Positions 24,111-34,800 of a stretch of 64,000 nucleotides of DNA are shown here, in pieces. This stretch comes from Collybiopsis luxurians FD-317 M1 (taxonomy: Eukaryota > Basidiomycota > Agaricomycetes > Agaricales > Omphalotaceae). The notes beneath the pieces were generated by a model that made no database searches, was not told the origin of the DNA, and saw only the letters and a list, made by a program, of their open reading frames with translations. Numbering within the stretch: the first letter of the stretch is position 1; each line of letters starts with the position of its first letter. The position numbers were made by a program, and so were the translations under genes. The stretch lies in the NCBI GenBank assembly GCA_000827265.1, contig KN834785.1, forward strand, positions 280,137 through 344,136, given 5' to 3'.

Positions 24111-26925
24111 ACAATATGTGCTACTTTGAATGTTGTGCTTTGCTTGATACAATATACACTTCATATGACATGTTATACTTGATACATACAATATATGCAT
24201 GAATACTTCAGGTTAACATGTGTCTCTAGAAGGCGCCCCATTTTGCACATGCATCTAAGCTTTGGTATAAGTGCTTGGATGTGCATTTTCTTATAACTTC
24301 CAACCATCTTGTCCATTGAGCTCGGAGCTTCATTGGACAGAAATACTATTCTACTGCTTTGCAATTTCATGTTTGGTGAGCTTAGCTTTTGTGTAAAGTG
24401 AGTGAAATCTACTTTTCATTTCACCCTCTATCCATTTCATCAAGAGTATGCAATGTCTGTTGTTCACTTTACAGTGATGGACTCCCTGCTTCTGTTTCTT
24501 ATCAGAAGCAGGTAAAGTCTCTTTCCAGATGCTCATTGTTTGCATAACAGCAATGAGCACCCAGTGCTCTGCATTGTGGTTGGCTTTTTTTTCAATGCTA
24601 CTCATAATACTGCACACTTTGTGATTAAATGAACACTGACATGTTGATTTTGGCTTCATCCTTTTACAGCTCACTCCTTTCACCATCTATTGAGCAAAGC
24701 TTGATAGACAGTTCAATTTTCAACAGTCTACATGTTTATGTTCCATCTTTACAGTGGTTCCTCCTACAATGGACATTCTACATCCCATCCTCAATTCATA
24801 TTTCATTCCCCTTGCAGCTAGCTTGTCATTTGCTCACTTTTTGAGCTCCTGCCAGCTCATGGTCACATCTGTTACTGGGCTGCTCCCTGCACAAGCCAGC
24901 CATCATCCAGTCCTCAAAGATCTGATGGACTTCTTCTGCACCCATTGGGTTTTGGGAAGGGGGCTAGTGCCAGCATGCACCACCCTGCCTCCATCCCTTG
25001 TGTACGCTGCTTTTTATCCAACATCCGTCCTACACTTGCCTGTTCTTGTACTGGACAGGCACTTGTGCTGACAAGCCCATCATGGAAGTTGCATCTGCTT
25101 TCCTGTACTGTGGCATCTTTACTGACTATGAGAACACATTTGCAGACTAGTAATTCTCACCAAATTTCAGGGCCACATGGATTTCACAGTACCATTTTGT
25201 CTCCTCCATTTAACTGCACAATGAACCAAGGTCCAACAGACCCTGAGCTCTTCTGCTTGCCATTACACTCAAACTAGCTCTGATGAGGAACTCGACTCCC
25301 TTTTGGACTTGACTCATTTTTGGAAGCATTGATCTAGATGTGATGAATGTGAAAGGTCAGAAATTTGAATTTACATTTTTTCCTAGTCACATAGTTAAAT
25401 AAGGAAAAAGAAAGGTTCTCTTTCTTCCCCCTCCTCCTCCAATCATGAACTGCAGAATCAATAACATCATGCTGGAATCCATCCGAGCTGATCTCAAATC
25501 TGCAGTGGGTGGTATTCAGAGCAGCCAGCCCTCAGAACAAGATAAAACCTGAAAACAAACCAAAGAGGTCTGAAAACTTCAATTAAAAACCTTTTCATAG
25601 CTGTGGCACAGCTTGAAGGTTTGGTCAGAGTAACCTTGGGCTCAGAAATAGATACACATTCATGGGCCACCAGTAATATCCCCCTCCAAATGCATATTCT
25701 CAGTAATGCAATATGTACAACCTCACTCAACATACTCAGAACTGACAGAGCTGTAAAATTTTGCCAACCAGTAATATTGGCAGAGTGTAAACTATGAAAG
25801 CTTCGAGACATTGCAGATCTTCACCCTGACACAACATCTGGCTCCTTTAAGCAAACAGTCCAAGACTTTGTCTGCTTCATTCTTGTGAGGCAATGTCTCA
25901 AAGCTATTGAGCATCAACCAAGCCAGAGGGACGCAATTACCAGTAAGCTTTTGGCCATGCTCTCCACAGATAGTATGTTCACTATATCTTCTAAATAATC
26001 TGTACTAACACTCCCCAGAAAAAATGAGGTGGCAAGAGACATTGAAAATGGTGATGGAGGAATTTCACAAATGTCACCATAAATTGTTCATCAATGAAAT
26101 GATCTGGGAAGTGGCAACCATGATTTGGATTCTAGGGGTGAGACCAATCATTCAAGAGTCCATGGATTGAGTCATAGAGTCAGAGGAGTCTCTGAGGGAG
26201 TCTCTAGGCCATCGTTACAATGTCTGCATGTTCCTGGAGAAGTTAATGATCAGCACCCACCATAAGCTTATCTTCCCTGACAATGGCACCATGTTTGACA
26301 ATCAAACAATGATGCCTTCCACAAACTGGGTCTTGCTGCTGGGGAAAGTTGCATTTTTGATAGACATAGGTATAGCTGATGGCAAGCACATCATCAAAAA
26401 GTCTCAGGTTGTTATGCAAATCTGATGGGTAAGCTGCCAACCTTTTTTCTCTTACATTTACATTGCTAACTGACAGTGCAATAGACTTTCATGACACAAA
26501 AGCCCCAAGCGGGAAGGTTCAACAGACTCAATTCCTCCTTGATTGCAAGCTGCTTCTCAGTAGCGACTTCATGTTATGCAATATTTGAATACTCGACTGT
26601 TTGAGAATGTGTAGTAGGTGAAAAAAGGGCACTGAAAATATTAAAAATGACTTGTTCTATACTTATACTTGAAAGAAATGTATCCTGCTGAGAAATTTGA
26701 TAGTGTTATACATGTGCTAGAGCTATTGTATTGTCTTGCTAAAGCTCAACCAAATAATTGACTATGATAATCTACCAATGAACAACTGTCCCATTCCTGA
26801 CTTGAACCAATGGCCTCACCCATCTAATCTGTCTTACCCAAATTCCCATGTGATGTTCTCTAATCTGAAGTTACCATCTCTCTCTTTTTGTCTCTTCTTG
26901 TTTCTGCCTGTCTCTTCATTCCACA
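24111..26925. other. Undetermined; two protein-like plus-strand stretches
   Basis: A frame at 24,754-25,071 (105 codons) and a readable stretch at about 26,023-26,425 (with MVMEEFHKCHHKLFI and ESEESLRESLGHRYNV, one TGA between) look like exons of eroded genes. I do not recognise either. A run of C/T sequence lies at about 25,415-25,440. Confidence 0.3.
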
Positions 26926-26951
26926 TTTACTGAGCACAAGTCTCAATAAAT
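26926..26951 (+). repeat. Isolated copy of the TTTACTGAGCACAAGTCTC repeat
   Basis: The 26-base word seen three more times at 29,952-30,203 occurs here once, shortly before the Kap123 fragment begins. The copies therefore lie on both sides of the captured-gene chimera. Confidence 0.7.
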
Positions 26952-27109
26952 GACCCATTCCCCAATTTTTAGCATGTGGACCATGCAGCCCCAAGAGATC
27001 ATTGAAAATTTACAAGTTAATTTGTGCAGAGTCACAGTGATTTTTTTGATTCAGCAGTCACAGTGCTTCAATCCTGATAATTCTGCCCAGTACTGCAGTA
27101 ACATTGAGT

Positions 27110-29070
27110 AGCCCTCATGTCATAGCTGCGATTGTTGTCATCAAACTGCCTTTGTCAACCTTTTTCCTTTCTTCAACAAACTTGTACTTCACCTAATGCA
27201 TCGCATCAAGAAGTTGGCATTTTCATGCTCTACAGGTCACTCGAGAACATTGTTGAGGTGTTCCAGGATCATATGAATTCATTATTCCAGCTTTTCTTGT
27301 AAACTCTAGTAGATTCTGACAGCATCGAAGCTCGGACCATGACTGTCCAGTCAGTGAGCCACATTTCCTCCCTTATTGACTGTGTCTTGATGTATGCTTT
27401 AGTGCTATGGAGGTCATCGCACAATATATCAATGTGGATGATAAGGCATGTCTCATATGACCATTCACTGTTCTGTGATTTGCGATCTCCCTTGACTCAC
27501 AGTTTTATAGGCTCAGTTCCAACAGCTCCTTCCTGCCATGATCCAGGTTGTTGGACAGTGTGTGGAGACTGGCAATGAGTCAGGAGCTTGCATGTATTTG
27601 ATGTCCTCAAGACTCTCCTCATCTTGGTACATCTTGAGATTCCAGCTCACTCCTTTGTATGCTAACAACTGGACTGTTCAATAGTATCACCCCCAGCAGA
27701 CTGGAATATCACTGCTGTAAAAGGTTAGGTAATATAATATATTTTTCCTAGGAATTTTGGTAATTTTTTCAGAATTAATATCTCTCATATTGCCTTGGTA
27801 AAAGGCATGAAAATATTTTGCATTTATTGGCACATATTTTGACAGAAAAATCATGTGTATTACGGCGTTTATTTCGCCCGATTTTTTAATGATTTTTCCG
27901 GATTTTTTTCCTATGTGATTTCTTTCATATTGCTTCTGTAAAAGGAATGGGGACATTAAAAAAAATCACATGGGTCATAAATTATATATTACAGCTGTGA
28001 AAAGCAACAGGCAATGATTGGGCCCTAACACCCAATCACTGCCTGTTGCTTTTTGCATCAGTAATATGTAACATTTCCCCACAGTAATTTCTTTGTCATT
28101 GCCACTGTAAGAGGAGTGGCAATAACAAAGAAATTACAGGGGAAGAAAATATATAAAAATCATTAAAAATTTGGGCAAAATAAATGCAATAATGCATGTG
28201 ATTTTCTGTCGAAATAGGTGCAAATAAATGCAAAATACTTCCATGCCTTTTACCAAGGCAATATGAGAGATATTAATTCCGAAAAAATTGCTAAAATTCC
28301 TAGGAGAAATATATTATATTACCTAACCTTTACAGCAGTGATATTCCAGTCTGCTGGGGGTGTATGTTCTCATTTTTTTTTCTAGATTAGGATATTGATA
28401 TCTTTGCAGCAAAAAATCAAAGTTGCAGAGTTTCGGCCTTGCACCTTCCATTCTTGAGCATTTGGTGCCACTAACTACTGAGGAAGAACCTGAATACATT
28501 GACAAAAATGCTATTTTTTAATATGTCACGATTGAACAAATCCTGTGGTGTCATTAATTGTTTTTGTAGTCTACTCTTCATATCATCGATGGATTGTCAA
28601 ACAACTTGCCTCCTATGCAAGTTATCCCTGCCTTGCATATGCTCATTGTGCAATATTTCTCCTCCTAAAATCCCGCCCAGCGCTGTGGTATGATACTCAC
28701 TCTCAGCATTGCCCTTGAGGTTTGCAGTGAATTTATGACTCTGTTAATGGGGGAGGTTTGGCCCATCATTGAGGCCGGTCTTCAGGATAGTGATGCTAGC
28801 ATCAGGAAAGCTACCTGTGTGGCTGTCAGCTGCTTCTGCAAGTGGTTAGAGGATGACTGCATTGCCAAACATGCAGTGCTTGTCCCAGTACATTTTGTCT
28901 CTTTTTATGTGATCTTTGAACATTGCTATTTGTTTACAGAGACACTATGTTCTGCATGCACCGCTCTTGATGCTCTTCTTGAAACTCTCCACAATGTCAT
29001 TGACCAGTACTTGCAGCTAATTATGGAGCGCCTCTCTGGCCTTCTCAAGACTGCTCCTATTGACAAAGAT
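27110..29070 (+). pseudogene. Kap123/importin-4-like karyopherin beta fragment, interrupted and 3'-fused
   Basis: HEAT-repeat sequence typical of the nuclear import receptor Kap123 can be followed in pieces: HREVGIF-like words and ENIVEVFQDHM near 27,240; VIAQYINVDDKA at about 27,420; FQQL-like and VVGQCVETGNESG near 27,550; then, after the inserted fold-back element, LAPSILEHLVPLTTEEEPEY (28,430-28,500), DGLSNNLPPMQVIPALHML (about 28,590), SEFM..MGEVWPIIEAGL (28,730) and DQYLQLIMERLSGLL (29,010). Gaps, a TAA at about 28,658 and shifted frames show it is not functional. Intron-like sequences remain, for example around 28,888-28,939. Neither the amino nor the carboxyl end of Kap123 is present. 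At about 29,070 the reading frame passes directly into Avt3-like sequence. Confidence 0.7.
27688..28362. mobile_element. Fold-back DNA element 2 (CACCCCCAGCAG family), TAT target duplication
   Basis: This 675-base element has the same ends as the one at 13,769-14,431 (CACCCCCAGCAG...CTGCTGGGGGTG) and is flanked by TAT at 27,685-27,687 and 28,363-28,365. Its two halves are near-perfect inverted copies of each other: ACTGGAATATCACTGCTGTA at the left end is mirrored at the right end. The centre lies near 28,025 (GGGCCCTAACACCC). The central words GCTGTGAAAAGCA and CAGGCAATGATT are shared with element 1. It sits inside the Kap123 fragment, so it arrived after that fragment. Confidence 0.88.
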
Positions 29071-29745
29071 GAGGACAAGGATGAAGATGTAGAGGGTGTA
29101 TATGCAAGGGGAACATCTTCAGCACTGGCTCCAGGATTTGGTGACCTCTCCACATCTGAGTCCTTGCCCTTATTGGGTGCCAGGTCAAATGTATCAAGGT
29201 CACACTCTCGATCAGGAAGAAGAGCAGCATCTATGTCTACCAGAAATGCAACTGTCAGGCAAGCTATTCTCATGGTAAGTCACATTGTTGTGCATCATTA
29301 AATCTTGTTCACCTGTTTTTGTACAGTTGCTGAAGGGATTTGTCAGAACAGGAGTTCTGTTTTTGGGGAAAGGATGCATTATCTTGTTGTTTTCATTTTA
29401 CCATTCTTACCAGGTTTGTTCTTTAGGTTTATGAACAGAGGAGTTCTATTTTCTTCCATTCTGTTCATTTTCATCACCGTAACATCCTTATATTCTTTCC
29501 TCCTACTGGTTCATGCAAAGTTTGTCATTGCTGAAAGTTTCAGAGGTATGTATTCTCACACAGATTGTCCATGTGAATTAACCACAAACTCAAATTCTAA
29601 CTCCAGACATTGGCAGTGCCTGTTACGGTCCCTGGATGTGACATCTTATCCTCAGCTCCATAGTAATATCTCAAATTGGTTTCATTTGTGCCTACATGAT
29701 CTTTGTGTCAGAGAACTTGCTCATCACACATTTTGTCCTGAATAA
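29070..29745 (+). pseudogene. Avt3-like vacuolar amino-acid transporter fragment (N-terminal part)
   Basis: After a Ser-rich stretch (RSHSRSGRRAASMSTRNATV) the frame reads QAILM, then a clean 52-base intron (29,275-29,326, GTAAGT...TACAG, phase 0) and LLKGFVRTGVLFLGK. A second intron region follows, then GVLFSSILF...LYSFLLLV.AKFV, a third intron (about 29,546-29,606) and SQIGFICAYMIFVSENL, ending near 29,745. This is the start of the transmembrane core of Avt3/SLC36-type permeases, which move amino acids across the vacuolar membrane. One stop interrupts the last exon and the remaining helices are missing. Retained introns show the piece was copied as DNA. Its first exon is in the same frame as the Kap123 fragment in front of it. 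Confidence 0.7.
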
Positions 29746-29951
29746 TTGAATTGTACTACTCATGCCACCAAAGAAAAAAAAAATAAGATAAATCAGTGTT
29801 GCAAAGGATGGGAATTGAACCTGAGACCTTGTCAATTGAGGAAAATTTTCCAATAAAGTAATGATGTTGGAGTAAGGACTTAGTGGGCCAATGCCAAATT
29901 CCCACATCTCTACCCTTTACCTTTAACCACCACCATCATCACCCACCATTG

Positions 29952-30203
29952 TTTACCGAGCACAAGTCTCAATCAACACACCATCACCCAAGTTGCAGCT
30001 CAATCAATAATCATGCCACTGTTATTTACTGAGCACAAGTCTCAATAAACTCTGAATTACTCAACCAGCAGCTCAATCAATAATCACTGCTGCTTATCAG
30101 CCAAATCTTTTATGTTCAAAATACCCATGGCACAGCTCTTTGTTCTGAACCACTTTCTTCAAGTTCTTCACCCAATGTTTACTGAGCACAAGTCTCAATA
30201 AAT
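29952..30203 (+). repeat. Three copies of the TTTACTGAGCACAAGTCTC repeat
   Basis: Copies begin at 29,952, 30,025 and 30,178. The stretches between them also share GCAGCTCAATCAATAATCA, so a larger irregular unit of roughly 75-150 bases has been duplicated. The fourth copy is at 26,926. Confidence 0.75.
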
Positions 30204-30399
30204 GCCCCAATACCCAAATAATGCATTCCAGCAGCTTGATTCATTGATGCTGTCTATCATCTGGCCATTGCTTTCATGTTCACCAACCTCATTTGGAGTT
30301 TGTGATACACCTCATTTTCCCTGCTTTTTCATTATTTTAGCTGTTTCCTCAGGCTTCTGAACATTAGACTCTCTTGCTATGCTCCCCATCCACACTCAT

Positions 30400-32354
30400 C
30401 AGCCACTATGCCTAACAAAAAGTTATAAAACACCTCAAAGCTCCTCCTCCTATCATCCTTGTAGTGCCAATTCAAGTTGGAGGGTATTTCTGAACCTCAT
30501 CATGATGAGACAGAGCTGAACATTTTGAATGTGTTCTCCATCCTTCTCTACATTGGCTTGCACTCTGTTCATTGTACTCCTGTGGTGAATGCAGTTGCAA
30601 GGGTCACTGACAGTCCTTCATTTCACTTTTACATAGTGACAAATGCAAATCCACATGTTTCAGCTTTTACATCTCGCAGTGTGACTCCAAATTCTGAGTG
30701 CAGTCAGCACCTTCTTCTAAACTATGCAGAGTCACAGTACAAGTAAGTCTATCAATTGCTTCTCCAAGACTATACTAACATTTTGATCAATTAGTCTCCT
30801 GTTATTTGAACAGCATGTTGAGGATTTAATTGATGTCATTACTTTTTTACAATTTTCCCAAGTTCACTGCTTGGTCCGGAACCTCAGTCTCTTCTGTTTC
30901 TATACAATATGTTGTTGCTTTAGGAAAATTGCTTGGCAATTCAAAGACCTTCGAGATCACTATGGCAACATTTTGCCCTTGAATATCACTCTTTCTGAAC
31001 AATCTCAAATCTTTCAGCACAGACTTGGTGAAGAGTTTCTCCATCTATCTAAATTTTCACCAGTTCAAGTTGGTGGTCTCCAAGGTTGCAATTGGGTTGC
31101 ACTTGGCTGATAACACATATGAAGTTTGCTTCAACTCATCAAATGCACAATGGCTCAGGTTCTTCAAAGTTATCTGGGAATACCTTGAAGATAGTCTGTT
31201 AGAGAAGAGTTCTGAAACAAACTGCTACAGCATTCAATCGACTGTCCCTGACAATTTGGAAACTCAACATATATGCCTTCTCCTCAGTTGTTTCTGGTCA
31301 CTTTGAGATATTCTGAAACACTTGTGTAACCTGCCTATACCTGAGTTAGATAAAGAACTGGGCAATGCGTGTACTTTTTTTTTTCTTCCCTTTTGACCAC
31401 TTAGCTTAAGCCCAAAATTCCTAGAAAAGAATCCAATGACCTCAAAAGACTCAGTGCAACCGGCTATATCCCTGTTGACTATGAAGTACAATATTGAAAT
31501 GCAGCATTTTGAGAAGGCTTAGGCCCCTCAAGAAAACAGCATTCTGGTGCAGTCTGGAGAAGATGAAGATGATGATGATTCTCTGGAATGTAAATTTATT
31601 GTTTCAACAAGGTTTTTTTCTCCAATATTAAACCATCCTAGATAAGCATGAGGCATGCAAAACCAATGGTAGATGGCTCTGTCACTGCATTGACACTGCT
31701 CTGGGCTGGCATATGGCCTGTTCGATGGTGTGGGAGGTGTTAAATTAGGATTTCTTTCAGAACACAACCTTTTCTCTCCACCACATCTGCCCACCCAAAC
31801 ATTCATACACCAATGATAAGGTTACAGAGTTTTTCAACACTACCACCCATCTGGATACTCACATTGATGCTGGCACTCTCAAAATGATCATGCAGAGTGC
31901 AGGCTGTGGGAAGGCTCATGCAGAAGCCTTATTGGTTACCTTATTGCTGCTGCAATCTGGCTCCTCAGAGGTAAGCAATGAATTTTAAACCATTTTTGAT
32001 ATCTCAATCTTGCAGAAGATTCCACAAATGTCCATTGGCACATGCAAAAAGTGTTGTTTACTTTGCTGGCTTCTCATCCAGACTTTGAATAGCAAGAAGA
32101 AGGCTCTCATTGGACTTTCCATTGGAACACATGGTACATTGTTTCCTTGGATTGCCCCTAAAGGTCTCTCTGAGGAGATATGCAGTGAAATATTAATGAA
32201 ACTCAAGATGCTTGAATCTTCTCTATCCAGTAATCACTCCTGTCAAAGCTCAGGTGTGGCCTCTGGATTTGAGTATGGCGAGGGTATTCCCACTAGCATT
32301 TATGCTCCCAATGCTTTGTTGAATGCAATAGCAAAACATCACAGACAAAGATGA
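30400..32354 (+). pseudogene. OTT_1508-like fungal deaminase, copy 2, with intact zinc motifs
   Basis: The C-terminal domain is clear. His-Ala-Glu (codons at 31,917-31,925) is followed by a 45-base intron (31,971-32,015, GTAAGC...TGCAG, phase 0) and then SIGTCKKCCLLC, with zinc cysteines at 32,055-32,057 and 32,064-32,066, GTHGTLFPWIAP and a C-terminal tail ending at TGA near 32,352. HxE plus CxxC binds the catalytic zinc in cytidine/adenosine-deaminase-fold enzymes. Possible upstream exons lie at 30,477-30,746 and 30,871-31,306 and near 31,560, where there is an acidic EDEDDDD stretch; exon joins there are not resolved and some frames are broken, so I treat the whole as a likely pseudogene while the deaminase domain itself reads through. 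It matches the minus-strand copy at 4,654-5,130 across the domain. Substrate unknown. Confidence 0.55.
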
Positions 32355-32639
32355 TTTTTATCATATATAGTGACTGTACTGTACATAGAATTACTCATGT
32401 TGTTTCTTGACTTTATTGTTTCTATAAGTTATAAGTTAACAAGTGACCCGTCAGTATGATTGTGAGTAATGTGATGACTTATGTTCATGTGGACATTCAT
32501 ATTTTGTCTGTTGTGACTTTATTTAATTTTTAACATTGGGATTGTGATTAAGATTGACAACCAATAAGGTTCTTTGGGAAAATTTCAAATACAATAGCAT
32601 TCAAATTCTACACTTTAGAAAATGTTAAATTCTGGGCAA

Positions 32640-32853
32640 CCTAGAAGTAGTCTTGGTGTACAGCAGGGATAACCAGGGATGCCTCAGAGACAACCCAGGG
32701 AGGCTCAGAGCACCTAGGGTATGGCTTAATTCCTGGGATGCCAGTGTTGCCAGTGGGTTTTCAGGCTACATGAGGTAGATCAGGATTTGGGAAAATACCT
32801 GTGCTCCCTCAGAATTACATAGTCTGCCTGGGAATAAGGTACTTTTCCAGATG
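32640..32853. mobile_element. Partial CATCAG-ended element inserted in the Helitron
   Basis: The right edge, read inward on the minus strand, is CATCTGGAAAAGTACCTT followed by ATTCCCAGGCAGA. It aligns with the inward-read right end of the element at 40,018-41,540 (CATCAGAAAAAACACCTT, then TTCCCAGGCAAA) and with 54,694 (CATCAGAAAAAGTACCT). The body is full of CCCAGG, CCTAGGG and CCTCAGAG words. The Helitron reading frame stops exactly at this edge. I could not find the left end. Confidence 0.5.
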
Positions 32854-34800
32854 AATCATAGACAGAAATTTCTTCATACTCTTTTGGACAATGAATGTAA
32901 TTCACCACAGGAGATAAGCCTACATATTTTCCTCAAACTTTTTGAATATTTAGAATATTGTCATCTTCACTGTCACTATCACTAGGTTCATTGGTACAGT
33001 GGTCAATATCCTGTTGAACCTATTTCACAAACTTTCTCCAGGGCAAATACTTGAAAATATGGTCAGTGTAGTGATCAGGTTTTTCAGAAGATACAATGAT
33101 GCTAAGGAGGCACCAATTTCAGATCTTGCAATCAAAGCATTCACAATCTTATTAATTACTTGACATGCTCTCTCAGAAGCTTCAATACCACTGTTGTGTA
33201 TCAGCTGCTTATTACTTGTATAAACTGCTTTAATAGTTTCAAAAAATAGATAAGTTTTTAGTGGATTTTTTGAGATGTAGTCAGTAATGTAAGCAATCAC
33301 TGCTTTAATTGCAGTACCAGAAAGTAAACATGTAACATCTGTGTTGCATTGTAACAAATATGTAATAACATAGACAATGGTATTAAGGTATGCCTCCATT
33401 TTCTTCATATCAAGATGCCCTGATGGTAAGTCAATACTAGTTTTTGGAAAACAAGGTCTCGGAAATCTTGCTTTACATTTTCCATTTTTTTCACAATATG
33501 GACCAAGTAAGCCTTTACCTTTATCCTTTTGAGAGAGTCCTAATTCATGGTCATGAATATTTGATTTCAAAAGGATAAAGTCAACTTCTTTCTGATATGC
33601 CTTCTACCAATTTTTGTTTTTACTGCAATTCTCACACATACCACATTGACTATGACAGGCAGATGGAGCTTGTTTTGGCAGCTGATGAGTGGGTAGATAA
33701 ATATTTTCTGTATTTCCATATGAGTCATTTACCATTGACTTAACCTCAGACATGGAGCCTGAAATGAAATCTCCTGCAAATGCACTTTCTAAATATAAAA
33801 TAATGTTAGTCAAAAAAGCTGAACTGGGATCTAATATTCTGTCACATATCTGTTGAGGGGAGTAAGCCCCTTTCAACCATAGCAGCATATGCAGATGCAA
33901 TGCCAATTGCCCTTGCTGTTTCTACTGTAGCATAATGTGCCACTGGATGTTCAAATCATCCTTCATGATTAGCATTAATCCCTAGAATTTCTTGAAATGT
34001 CATCCTCCTTTTTAGTTCCAATTCCACCACATCCATAAGGAAACAACCATGGGAACATTTTTGGATACAATTGAGGATTGTTATAAATGGACTCTAATTC
34101 TTCACAGTGCTCAATGCCAAGCACCTTTCCCCCAGATTTCAGATACTCCATAGCTTCAATTTTCATTTGCTTGTGAGTCATGCTTTTGAATCTTTCCTCA
34201 GTCAAGCCATGCACTCAAAAAGGACAATGTCCAAATTCTGTCCCACCATTGGCCTGTTGTTCATTCAAACCAGTAGCGTCTGGAACCTTATTGGTTTCAG
34301 AGAGTTGGTACTCCATTGATATAGGTATTCCTGCTTCAGGATAGTGGCTAAAATTAGATTTAGTTATATTTAAATCAAGATCATAGTAATCTTTATGATT
34401 TCTCTTCAGCCATTGCAGTGCATGATATATTTTCCTATTGTGAACAAAGCAAGGTGAACATTCCAAATCTTTAGGATGTGGCTCACATGTGCCAGTAAAT
34501 ATGACAGCAATGACATCATTCAACTCTTCAATTGGGGGAGGAAGGTGCTCAAGTATTTCCGCAGATGGATTATTAAACATAACTGCATTTGCAACTAGCT
34601 TGGTGCTGCCCTTTGCAAGTTGTGCTACACAATAATTATGCCTCACACAAGATATACACATTTGCTCCACCCAGGTCAAGTCCTTCAATTCATTTGGAAC
34701 TGGTCCAATCCAGAGTCCATTAGCAAGAGCATATTTTGGCATCTCACCATTTGCCAGAGAAAGGATCTGTTATGAGACCCACTTCTTCCATTGGAGGCAA
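32854..34800 (-). mobile_element. Truncated Helitron: DUF6570-type N-terminus and Rep (HUH + YxxxY)
   Basis: Read on the minus strand from about 34,800: KYALANGLWIGPVPNELKDL and WVEQMCI...RHNYCV, the start of the DUF6570/Helitron-like N-terminal region; then YPKMFPWLFPYGCGGIG (about 34,050); LHLHMLLWLKG, with the HUH metal-binding histidines at 33,889-33,897; KCKARFPRP and CNTDVTCLLSGTAIKAVIAY; and the Y-ITD-Y catalytic tyrosine pair (codons 33,289-33,291 and 33,277-33,279). Helitron Rep nicks and joins DNA for rolling-circle transposition. The frame is cut by small shifts around 33,580, 33,950 and 34,214. The Pif1-like helicase half is absent: the sequence breaks at 32,853 where another element begins. 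No Helitron end structure was found. CpG is depleted throughout. Confidence 0.8.
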
